Positions 1 through 5,716 of a stretch of 10,333 nt of DNA are shown here, piece after piece; position 1 is the stretch's first letter; each line of letters begins with the position of its first letter. Source of the DNA: Candidatus Anoxychlamydiales bacterium. GTDB lineage: Bacteria; Chlamydiota; Chlamydiia; Chlamydiales; SM23-39. The notes under the pieces were generated by a model. It saw nothing but the letters and a program-made list of their open reading frames with translations. It did no database searches and had not been told where the DNA came from. Position numbers and translations under genes: made by a program. The DNA lies in the NCBI GenBank assembly GCA_011064905.1, contig JAAKFW010000037.1, positions 1 through 10,333 of the forward strand. The letters run 5' to 3'.

Positions 1-226
1 TTGATTTACTATTCATTAGAAGAAAAGGCATAGTATTTTTAGCAATTTCTTCAGAAACCCCATCTATTTTTTTTACTAGATCTTGATACTCTTTATTGTC
101 TATTATTTGATTTTGCACATAGCTTGTGAAAATGTCGGATCGATGTGGGTCCATGGCCTCAGGTTTACCCCCATGCCAGATGGTATTGCATATCTGTCTA
201 CCTATTGGTGTGTTTGCTTCTGCCAT
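1..226 (-). CDS. Unrecognised protein, N-terminal 75 residues (runs off left edge)
   Basis: The frame opens at an ATG at 226 and stays open to base 1, giving 75 codons with no stop, so this is the 5' part of a gene continuing outside the window. An in-frame stop at 251-253 bounds it upstream. The product starts MAEANTPIGRQICNTIWHGG and continues with a charged, probably helical stretch (about residues 37-66, with IIDNKEYQDLVKKI). There is no signal peptide or membrane segment. I recognise no family. No clear Shine-Dalgarno lies before the ATG; the next in-frame ATG is codon 25. The first ~37 codons use GGG, CGA, GAC, TTC, AGC and ACC and are close to half G+C, unlike the neighbouring genes, while the rest returns to the local AT-rich style. 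That suggests acquired DNA or unusual constraint at the N terminus. The opposite strand is also open here but reads as a shadow. Confidence 0.6.
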   Translation of the reverse strand, partial: MAEANTPIGRQICNTIWHGGKPEAMDPHRSDIFTSYVQNQIIDNKEYQDLVKKIDGVSEEIAKNTMPFLLMNSKS

Positions 227-270
227 ATATTTGTTCTGTTTATTTTGTTTTCATTAATAATATTTTACGT

Positions 271-299
271 TTTATAATTAATAATTATAATATAAACAA
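271..299 (-). promoter_or_regulatory. Candidate promoter of the left-edge gene
   Basis: On the minus strand, TTGTTT (294-299) and TATAAA (271-276) are separated by 17 bases, a sigma70-like arrangement. It would start transcription near 264, giving a leader of about 38 bases before the ATG at 226. In DNA this AT-rich, such matches also occur by chance. Confidence 0.35.
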
Positions 300-309
300 T
301 TAATAATTG
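272..309. repeat. Two related AT palindromes over the promoter
   Basis: TTATAATTAATAATTATAA (272-290) is a perfect 19-base palindrome around a central A. CAATTAATAATTG (297-309) is a perfect 13-base palindrome. Both contain the core AATTAATAATT, with centres at 281 and 303, 22 bp apart (two helical turns). The first touches the candidate -10 box and the second the -35 box, which is how paired operator sites for a dimeric regulator are often placed. Function is inferred only. Confidence 0.4.
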
Positions 310-351
310 CTATTAAAATAATGTTGCGGAATAAATAAATTAAATTATTGA

Positions 352-374
352 TAGTAATAAATCTTTTATTACTA
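352..374 (-). terminator. AT-only hairpin after htpG, possible weak terminator
   Basis: TAGTAATAAA (352-361) pairs perfectly with TTTATTACTA (365-374) across a 3-base loop, 66 bases beyond the htpG stop in the minus direction. There are only two G:C pairs in the stem and no following T-run, so termination would be weak. No better terminator was seen in the 213-base gap between htpG and the edge gene. Confidence 0.3.
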
Positions 375-439
375 AGTATATAAATAGTTTTATAGTATTA
401 GGTGACTTTGATAAAAACAAACTTTGTAAATACTTTCTT

Positions 440-2224
440 TTATTTTATCAAATCTAAGAGGTCTTCTAGGTTCTGAGTAGATCTTGAGATATAAGTTGAA
501 AAATCCTCAGGTTTTAGCTCTTTTTGAGAGAGAAGGGCTGTCGCATAAACATCTTTAGCTAAGCTTTTTGCAAGTTTAGGTTTATTTTGATGAAGAGAAT
601 AGATCTTATCTATTAGCTTGTTGTTAGTGTTTATAACTAAGGTGCTTTTGGAAGGTAAGTTTGTATTTTGAGTAAATTGCATATAATCTTTGAGTCTTCT
701 TTCTTCTTCATTTACCATGATAAAAGAGGGTATAGCATTGCTGCTTAAGCTTTTAGATTCAACTTCTAAGTCAACTTCAATTGAGTCTTTAAAAAAATCA
801 GATATTTTAGAACTAAGAGATCTGCCTTCTTTATCTAAGACATTTTTGTCTTTAGAGGTGTCTAAAATTGAGCTGTCAATCGAGGCATCGATTCTGGTGA
901 ATTTAACGCTTAGTTTTTGCTCTAGATAGCTGATTATTGCTGTATCTATGTATTGGTTTAAATAGAGAACTTCTATATTTTTTTGAGTGTAGAGAGCAAG
1001 TAGATGGGTAGATTTGTCTTTTGAGCTGTAGAAGATTTTGTCTTTTTTATCACTTCGTTCAATGTAGTCTTCTACTGTTGTCCACTCATTTTTATGATTT
1101 TCAAAAATTAAAAATTCTTTGGCTTTTTCATAGAATTTTTCATCATCTAAAATTCCAAGTTTAATAATAACTTCAATATCAGGCCAATATGATATGAATT
1201 TATCTTTATCTAATTTATAGAGGTTTGATAATTTATCTTGGATTTTTTTAGAGATATGATTTGAGAGTTTTTTGATATTTGAATCAATTTGCAAGTAACT
1301 TCTAGATACATTTAGAGGGATATCTGGGCTATCTATAGCTCCTTTTAACATCGTTAAAAATTTTGGGAGAATGTCTTTAGCATTTTCAGATACAAAAACC
1401 CTATTTGAAAAAAGCTTTACATAATTTTTGTTTGTATCAAAATTACTTGTGATTTTTGGGAAATATAAAATACCTTTTAAATTAAATGGGTAGTCCACAT
1501 TTAAATGGATCCAAAAAATAGGATCCGGATCAAATGGATAGAGATCTTTATGAAATTCTAAATATTCTTTATCAGAAGTATCAGATGGGTTTTTCAGCCA
1601 TAGAGGGTCTTTGTTGTTTATGTGCTTATCATTTAAATAGATTGGATAAGAAAAAAATGGGCAGTATTTTAGGAGAATAGTTTTAACGTTTTCTTCATCT
1701 AAAGCATCTAAATTGTCTTTTTCAATAAAGAGCTTTATTTCGCAGCCCCTTTTTACTTTATCAGTTTTTTCAATTGTATATTTAGATGAACCATCAGATG
1801 TCCATAAAACGCTATCTTCTTTTTTATTATGAGATTGAGTTTTTATTTGAACTTTTTCACTAACCATAAAAGCTGAGTAAAAACCAAGGCCAAAATGACC
1901 TATAATTTGATCTTTTTGATCTCCAGATTCATATTTCTTTAAAAAATCTTCTGCACCTGAAAAAGCTATTTGAGAGATGTATTTTTCAACTTCATCAAAA
2001 CTCATTCCTATGCCATTATCTATAATGGTAAGAGTGTTTTCTTTTTTATCTATTTTGATGTCTATTCTAAGATCTTTCTCTTTGGAATCAATGATCTTTA
2101 GTTTGGATAGAGCATCAGAGCTATTCGATACGAGCTCTCTTAGAAAAATGTCTTTTTCAGAATAAAGCCATTTTTTAATAATTGGTAATATGTTTTCACT
2201 ATGTATTGCTAAATCTTTTTCCAT
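440..2224 (-). CDS. htpG: Chaperone HtpG (bacterial Hsp90)
   Basis: ATP-dependent cytosolic Hsp90-family chaperone, 594 residues (E. coli HtpG is 624). The N-terminal GHKL ATPase domain has LYSEKDIFLRELVSNSSDAL at 20-39, with the general-base Glu at 30 and the ATP/Mg Asn at 34, DNGIGM at 69-74, and the lid glycines HFGLGFYSAF at 110-119. The middle domain (about 215-460) has NVSRSYLQ at 305-312, with the catalytic-loop Arg at 308. The dimerisation domain follows to the end. All key residues are present. NVSRSYLQ and HFGLGF differ from the E. coli-type NVSRE and QFGVGF; as I recall, they occur in HtpGs of Bacteroidetes and some other lineages. The ATG at 2224 was chosen over an in-frame ATG at 2263 because it has AAGGA at 2229-2233 with 4 bases between, avoids overlapping the upstream transporter gene, and gives the usual family N terminus. 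It follows that gene by 7 bases, so the two are probably co-transcribed. Confidence 0.96.
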   Translation of the reverse strand: MEKDLAIHSENILPIIKKWLYSEKDIFLRELVSNSSDALSKLKIIDSKEKDLRIDIKIDKKENTLTIIDNGIGMSFDEVEKYISQIAFSGAEDFLKKYESGDQKDQIIGHFGLGFYSAFMVSEKVQIKTQSHNKKEDSVLWTSDGSSKYTIEKTDKVKRGCEIKLFIEKDNLDALDEENVKTILLKYCPFFSYPIYLNDKHINNKDPLWLKNPSDTSDKEYLEFHKDLYPFDPDPIFWIHLNVDYPFNLKGILYFPKITSNFDTNKNYVKLFSNRVFVSENAKDILPKFLTMLKGAIDSPDIPLNVSRSYLQIDSNIKKLSNHISKKIQDKLSNLYKLDKDKFISYWPDIEVIIKLGILDDEKFYEKAKEFLIFENHKNEWTTVEDYIERSDKKDKIFYSSKDKSTHLLALYTQKNIEVLYLNQYIDTAIISYLEQKLSVKFTRIDASIDSSILDTSKDKNVLDKEGRSLSSKISDFFKDSIEVDLEVESKSLSSNAIPSFIMVNEEERRLKDYMQFTQNTNLPSKSTLVINTNNKLIDKIYSLHQNKPKLAKSLAKDVYATALLSQKELKPEDFSTYISRSTQNLEDLLDLIK

Positions 2225-2228
2225 AAAA

Positions 2229-2233
2229 TCCTT
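2229..2233 (-). promoter_or_regulatory. htpG ribosome binding site overlapping upstream stop codon
   Basis: On the minus strand the run TAAGGATTTTATG holds the transporter stop (TAA, 2232-2234), the Shine-Dalgarno AAGGA (2229-2233) and the htpG ATG (2222-2224). Ribosomes finishing the transporter would sit on the htpG start, suggesting translational coupling. This site decides the htpG start. Confidence 0.7.
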
Positions 2234-3605
2234 AAAATAATTTTGATAAATTAATAATTCCACTTTGTTGCAAGATTATTATTAATATTGCAATGGGAGC
2301 CACATATCTTACTAAAAAAAACCAGGTATGCATGAGTTTGGGAATAGTTGTTCCTTTTGAAAATTCTTCTTTTGAAAAGGCTTTTTTCATAGCAAAACTA
2401 ATAAATAATACTGTAAAAAATGCAGAAAGTGGCATTAGCCAATCAGCTGTAAGATCATTGAGAGTTTCAAAAAAATCTTTATTATAAATCGTTTTCCAGT
2501 TTTTAAATAAACTCCCAGATCCAGAGAGTGCTGTTGGAATTCCAAATAAAAAAGTTACAAAGCTTGATATAAGTACAGCCTTCTTTCTAGACCAATTAAA
2601 AACTTCTATTAAGTTAGATACCAAAACCTCTAAAATGGAGATAGTAGAGGTTAGAGTTGCAAAAATAAACAATACAAAAAATATCGTTGATAAAACTAAG
2701 GTGCCTGGAAGTTTAGAAAATAAAACTGGAAGTGTTTGAAAAACGAGTCCTGGACCCGCTTCAGGCTCAAATCCAAATGTAAAAACTATCGGAAAGATCA
2801 TTAAAGCAGAAAGCAAAGATACTGAAACTGATACTCCTCCAATTATTAAGCTAGTTTTTGGAATATCTTCTGATGATTTCATATAACTACCATACGTCAA
2901 GATTATCCCAAGACCAACAGATAGAGTGAAAAGAGCCATTCCTAGAGCAGATAATATAGAGCCTGCATTAAGCTTTGAAAAATCAGGATATAATATAAAT
3001 TTAGCAGCCTCTTTAAAACCTGGAAGAGTGGTTGAATAAATAAAAAGTCCAATAAGTATTGCAAAAAGAGCAGGCATTAACATCTTAGACCAATATTCAA
3101 TACCTTTTTTTATTCCTCCATATACAACTCCAGCTGTCATAAGCATGAAAATAAATAACCAAAATATATTTATATCTCCAGATATATATACAGTATTGAA
3201 AATAGCTTTGATTTGATCAGGAGTTTTTCCTGCTGTGAAATTGCTAAGGGACATCAAGGCATAGTTTATACCCCACCCAGATACTACAGAGTAATATGAT
3301 AAAATTATAAATGAGGTTAATAGGTTTAACCAACCGAGTAATTTCCAATGTGTAGATCCATGCGATAGCTCAGTATATGCTCCAACTGCTCCTTTTTGAG
3401 CGGCTCTACCAATGATCAACTCTCCTATAAAAGCAGGTATTCCAATTATAAGTGTAAAAAATAAATATAATAATACAAATGCACCACCACCGTTTTGTCC
3501 AGCGATATAAGGAAAGCGCCATAGACTACCAAGACCTATTGCAGATCCCGCTGTAGCCATTATAAATCCAAGCTTGGATCCCCAATGTTCTCTTTGTTGT
3601 TTCAT
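2232..3605 (-). CDS. Sodium-dependent neurotransmitter-symporter (NSS/SNF) family transporter
   Basis: Inner-membrane LeuT-fold sodium symporter, probably for an amino acid; substrate unknown. Its 457 residues hold about 11 membrane segments; the twelfth helix of LeuT is absent, as in several bacterial members such as Tyt1. Residues 5-8 (REHW) and TM1, with GSAIGLGSLWRFP at 20-32, line up with LeuT without gaps. The Na2-site positions look intact: Gly20 and Ile23 in TM1, and Ala316, Thr319, Ser320 in TM8. Thr227 in TM6 matches LeuT Thr254. The Na1 positions are unusual: Ser27 replaces the conserved Asn, and by hand alignment Ser259 in TM7 falls where Asn or Asp is expected. Ser263 then matches the chloride-site Ser of eukaryotic members. 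The ATG has AAAAGG just upstream (3610-3615). It is first in an operon with htpG. Confidence 0.92.
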   Translation of the reverse strand: MKQQREHWGSKLGFIMATAGSAIGLGSLWRFPYIAGQNGGGAFVLLYLFFTLIIGIPAFIGELIIGRAAQKGAVGAYTELSHGSTHWKLLGWLNLLTSFIILSYYSVVSGWGINYALMSLSNFTAGKTPDQIKAIFNTVYISGDINIFWLFIFMLMTAGVVYGGIKKGIEYWSKMLMPALFAILIGLFIYSTTLPGFKEAAKFILYPDFSKLNAGSILSALGMALFTLSVGLGIILTYGSYMKSSEDIPKTSLIIGGVSVSVSLLSALMIFPIVFTFGFEPEAGPGLVFQTLPVLFSKLPGTLVLSTIFFVLFIFATLTSTISILEVLVSNLIEVFNWSRKKAVLISSFVTFLFGIPTALSGSGSLFKNWKTIYNKDFFETLNDLTADWLMPLSAFFTVLFISFAMKKAFSKEEFSKGTTIPKLMHTWFFLVRYVAPIAILIIILQQSGIINLSKLF

Positions 3606-3647
3606 AAAACCTTTTGATGTTCAATAACATAAAATATTTATCTTCAA

Positions 3648-3676
3648 AGGATACCAAATAGAAGTAAAAAATTCAA
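3648..3676 (-). promoter_or_regulatory. Candidate promoter of the transporter-htpG operon
   Basis: On the minus strand TTGAAT (3671-3676) and TATCCT (3648-3653) are separated by exactly 17 bases. The start would lie near 3641, leaving a leader of about 36 bases. Each box matches four or five of six consensus positions. No heat-shock CIRCE-type repeat was seen, although htpG is downstream. Confidence 0.4.
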
Positions 3677-3728
3677 AAATTAAATTCTTTTTCTTCGGCA
3701 TTTTGAGATGTTTATAAAATAGGGATGC

Positions 3729-3767
3729 AAAAAATGATTTGAATAAAGCCTTTTTTTATCATTTTTT
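3729..3767. repeat. AT-rich inverted repeat
   Basis: AAAAAATGAT (3729-3738) is the exact reverse complement of ATCATTTTTT (3758-3767), with a 19-base loop containing a seven-T run. It could fold in either transcript direction and act as a bidirectional stop between divergent units, but its low G+C leaves chance possible. Confidence 0.35.
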
Positions 3768-3856
3768 GAGTAAAAAAGTTTTTTAGAAAACAAAAATGAC
3801 AAAATAGCCGTGTTTCTTAAAATTTAAGTAACTAAAATACAGCTGCTTGAGAAGTC

Positions 3857-3896
3857 AACCTGCTCAAAACGAACATTTGTCACTTTTGAGCAGGTT
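3857..3896. repeat. Perfect 13-bp inverted repeat upstream of ATPase gene
   Basis: AACCTGCTCAAAA (3857-3869) and TTTTGAGCAGGTT (3884-3896) are exact reverse complements with a 14-base spacer. GTCAA (3854-3858) and TTGAC (3900-3904) extend the symmetry with a bulge. The right arm ends 3 bases before the -35 box, so a dimeric regulator bound here could control the ATPase gene. It could also be a mobile-element or recombination site; its arms share a CTGYTCA core with the repeat at 5538-5559, on the other side of the gene. Confidence 0.6.
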
Positions 3897-3899
3897 CAT

Positions 3900-3927
3900 T
3901 TGACATAAATGGTATGCTTATTTTAAT
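3900..3927 (+). promoter_or_regulatory. Promoter for the ATPase gene, nearly leaderless
   Basis: A perfect TTGACA (3900-3905) precedes TTTAAT (3922-3927, five of six to consensus) with a 16-base spacer. Transcription would begin around 3934-3936, where the ATG lies, so the message would have almost no leader. No Shine-Dalgarno is present, which fits leaderless translation. Confidence 0.5.
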
Positions 3928-3935
3928 ATGGGTGT

Positions 3936-5360
3936 ATGAAACCTTTTGTTGGAAGAGAAAACGAACTTAAAAGACTTGAAGAGCTCTTGAGATTTGATAA
4001 GGCTTGCCTTGCAATTATCAAGGGAAGACGAAGAATAGGAAAAAGCCGTCTAGCTGAAGAGTTTGGTAAAGGTAAAATTTTTTTATCATTTAGTGGATTA
4101 GCGCCAGTTAAAGGTGTATCTGCGCAAGATCAGAAGAATGCTTTTGCAAAACAACTATCAACATTATTTTCCATGCCTTCTTTTACTTTTACAGATTGGA
4201 GTGATGGTTTTGCTCATTTATCAAAATATTTAACAAAAGATCCAACTATAATTCTTTTTGATGAAATTTCATGGTTAGGATCTAAAGATCCTACATTTAT
4301 ATCTAAATTGAAAGTTTGGTGGGATCTTGTTTTAAATAACCATCCAAATGTTGTGCTTATATTATGTGGTTCAGTATCTACGTGGATTGATAAAAATATC
4401 ATTAATAGTACAGCTTTTTTTGGAAGAATATCACTTTATTTAGAATTAACAGAATTATCGATTCCTCTATGTAAAAAATTATTAAATTTAAAAGGATTTA
4501 AAGGTTCTGATAATGATTTGTTTAAAATAATTAATGTAACAGGAGGGATTCCTTGGTATATTGAGCAAATTAATCCTCATCAAAGTGCTGATGAAAATAT
4601 CAAAAGGCTTTGTTTTGAAAAAAATGGCCTTTTAGTTAATGAGTTCAATCGAATTTTTAATGATCTTTTTAGTTCTCGCTCAGAAATTTACATGAAGATA
4701 ATTAAAAGTTTAAGCCACGGAATGAAAAGTAGAGTGCTAATTCGAAAAGCAATTTCATATCCTTCAAGTGGTACATTAAGTCAGTATTTAAATGCTCTTG
4801 AAGTTTGTGGGTTTGTAACAAAGCATCCAAACTGGTCATTAAAACAGGGAAAGGCTGGCAAATCAATCTTATATCGTCTTTCAGATAACTATCTTCGTTT
4901 TTATATTCATTATATCGAACCTAATCTTTCAAAAATTAAGCAGGAAATGTTTTTAGATGTTCCTCTTTCTAGTTTGCCGGGATGGGAACCAATGTTGGGT
5001 TTTCAATTAGAAAATATTTTATTAAAAAATAGAAAGCTAATTTATAAGGCTCTTGGGATACACCCTCAAGATGTTGCTATAGACAACCCTTATATGCAAA
5101 AATCAACTAAGCGAAAAAACGGATGTCAAATTGATTATTTGATACAGATGCGTTCAAACACTCTTTATGTATGCGAAGTAAAAATGCGTCGACGTGAAAT
5201 AGGCCTTGAAGTTATTGATGAAATGAAATCAAAAATATCGTCTCTTGCTTTGCCAAAGGGTTTTGGGATAGCGCCCGTATTATTGCATTTAGGGCCTGTT
5301 TCAGATGCTCTTTTGAGCAGTAATTATTTTTATAGAATTATTGATATTGCTGATTTGTGA
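3936..5360 (+). CDS. ATP-binding protein, archaeal-type STAND/AAA ATPase with DUF234 nuclease-like C terminus
   Basis: 474 residues. The N-terminal ATPase_2 (archaeal ATPase) domain begins with the family signature FVGRENELKRLEELL. It has Walker A KGRRRIGKS at 29-37 (Lys36), Walker B IILFDEISWL at 105-114 (Asp109, Glu110), a sensor-like strand LILCGS at 141-146, and GGIPWYIEQ at 203-211, typical of the family. A winged-helix-like section (about 255-300) leads into YRLSDNYLRFYIHY (313-326), characteristic of DUF234 proteins. The C terminus has QIDYLI (399-404) and CEVK (413-416), matching a PD-(D/E)XK nuclease core with Asp400, Glu414 and Lys416. Full length, no frameshift. The ATG is the only possible start after an in-frame stop at 3924-3926. 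It stands alone between long intergenic regions, flanked by related inverted repeats. The family is most abundant in archaea, and no cellular role is firmly known; mobility or defence is only a guess. Confidence 0.88.
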   Translation: MKPFVGRENELKRLEELLRFDKACLAIIKGRRRIGKSRLAEEFGKGKIFLSFSGLAPVKGVSAQDQKNAFAKQLSTLFSMPSFTFTDWSDGFAHLSKYLTKDPTIILFDEISWLGSKDPTFISKLKVWWDLVLNNHPNVVLILCGSVSTWIDKNIINSTAFFGRISLYLELTELSIPLCKKLLNLKGFKGSDNDLFKIINVTGGIPWYIEQINPHQSADENIKRLCFEKNGLLVNEFNRIFNDLFSSRSEIYMKIIKSLSHGMKSRVLIRKAISYPSSGTLSQYLNALEVCGFVTKHPNWSLKQGKAGKSILYRLSDNYLRFYIHYIEPNLSKIKQEMFLDVPLSSLPGWEPMLGFQLENILLKNRKLIYKALGIHPQDVAIDNPYMQKSTKRKNGCQIDYLIQMRSNTLYVCEVKMRRREIGLEVIDEMKSKISSLALPKGFGIAPVLLHLGPVSDALLSSNYFYRIIDIADL

Positions 5361-5471
5361 GACGATTTTAATCAATATCGCAGATGCTTTCAGAGTGAGT
5401 TCCTGTACTTTGATCAGATAGATAAAGTTTATACAACAATTGGAACAAAATCTCCTGCGGTTATAATGTAA
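5361..5471 (+). pseudogene. Possible decayed transposase tail after the ATPase stop
   Basis: In the same frame as the ATPase gene, directly after its TGA, 36 codons stay open to a TAA at 5469-5471. The end reads YFDQIDKVYTTIGTKSPAVI, which resembles the C-terminal signature of IS3/IS481-type integrase-core transposases (…YN..R.H..LG.KSP). There is no start codon of its own or ribosome binding site. The ATPase already ends in the family-typical IIDIADL, so this is not a read-through extension of it. The likeness is short, and a chance open frame remains quite possible. Confidence 0.25.
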
Positions 5472-5537
5472 TCTTTTAAATTCCGATAATCAAAAGATCA
5501 ATACAAAATCAGAGACGAATTATAGCGTTGAGGTTTG

Positions 5538-5559
5538 CTGTTCACTATAAAGTGAACAG
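5538..5559. repeat. Perfect 9-bp inverted repeat, operator-like
   Basis: CTGTTCACT (5538-5546) and AGTGAACAG (5551-5559) are exact reverse complements around ATAA. The short spacer and TTCACT half-sites look like a binding site for a dimeric helix-turn-helix regulator. No regulator or toxin-antitoxin gene lies nearby in the window, so the site may be a leftover of lost genes. It shares CTGYTCA…TGARCAG and a following TTCATT with the inverted repeat at 3857-3896. Confidence 0.55.
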
Positions 5560-5611
5560 TTCATTATTAGTATAAGTTTTAAATAGTAGTTAGATGCAAA
5601 TGATAGAAGAA

Positions 5612-5644
5612 AGAAGATGAAATCAAAAAGATCTTCTCTTTTTT
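5612..5644 (+). terminator. Candidate rho-independent terminator before nadE
   Basis: AGAAGAT (5612-5618) pairs with ATCTTCT (5631-5637) across a 12-base loop and is followed by CTTTTTT (5638-5644). The stem is short with two G:C pairs, so it is weak, but its position would separate the ATPase transcript from nadE. Confidence 0.35.
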
Positions 5645-5667
5645 AATGTTTTTTAAGTTTATTCTTG

Positions 5668-5695
5668 TTAAATCAAAATTAAATATTTAATCTTA
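5668..5695. repeat. Palindromic element, copy 1 (before nadE)
   Basis: This 28-base element matches 7348-7375 at 26 of 28 positions and is centred on AAATATTT. It ends 21 bases before the nadE start codon, just upstream of the ribosome binding site. It may be a shared operator or an RNA hairpin. Confidence 0.45.
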
Positions 5696-5716
5696 GAAAA
5701 AAAAGGATATTGAAAA

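Larger units (their letters stand above)
3606..3935. other. Divergent intergenic region, 330 bases, AT-rich
   Basis: This separates the minus-strand transporter from the plus-strand ATPase gene. It holds the transporter promoter at its left end, an AT-rich inverted repeat at 3729-3767, long A and T runs at 3750-3800, and a strong inverted repeat plus promoter for the ATPase at its right end. Both strands contain only tiny open frames (for example 26 codons on the minus strand beginning MPKKK) with no ribosome binding site. I see no RNA gene. Confidence 0.7.
5361..5716. other. Intergenic region, 356 bases, between ATPase gene and nadE
   Basis: In order it holds an open stretch with a transposase-like tail (5361-5471), a perfect inverted repeat (5538-5559), a hairpin with T-run (5612-5644), a palindromic element (5668-5695) and the nadE ribosome binding site. 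There is no tRNA, and no intact gene on either strand that I can support. Confidence 0.7.

Noticed and set aside
83..277. Open frame on the plus strand (64 codons, hydrophobic)
   Set aside because: It lies opposite the minus-strand edge gene, has no ribosome binding site, and its hydrophobic composition is what the reverse of that coding strand produces. The minus-strand frame reads as a normal protein.
2225..2263. Longer htpG with 13 extra N-terminal residues starting at 2263
   Set aside because: It would overlap the transporter gene, has no good ribosome binding site and adds residues foreign to the family, while the ATG at 2224 has a strong AAGGA site.
3625..3704. Small minus-strand frame of 26 codons beginning MPKKK in the transporter leader
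   Set aside because: No ribosome binding site precedes it and the candidate promoter lies inside it. The length is normal for chance in this composition.
3720..3800. Long A and T runs as a possible replication origin or CRISPR leader
   Set aside because: No DnaA-box cluster, iterons or regularly spaced repeats were seen; it looks like an ordinary AT-rich divergent intergenic region with one inverted repeat.
5593..5617. Tiny frames starting ATG at 5594 and 5600 before nadE
   Set aside because: They are only a few codons long, lack ribosome binding sites and run into the hairpin-forming segment.
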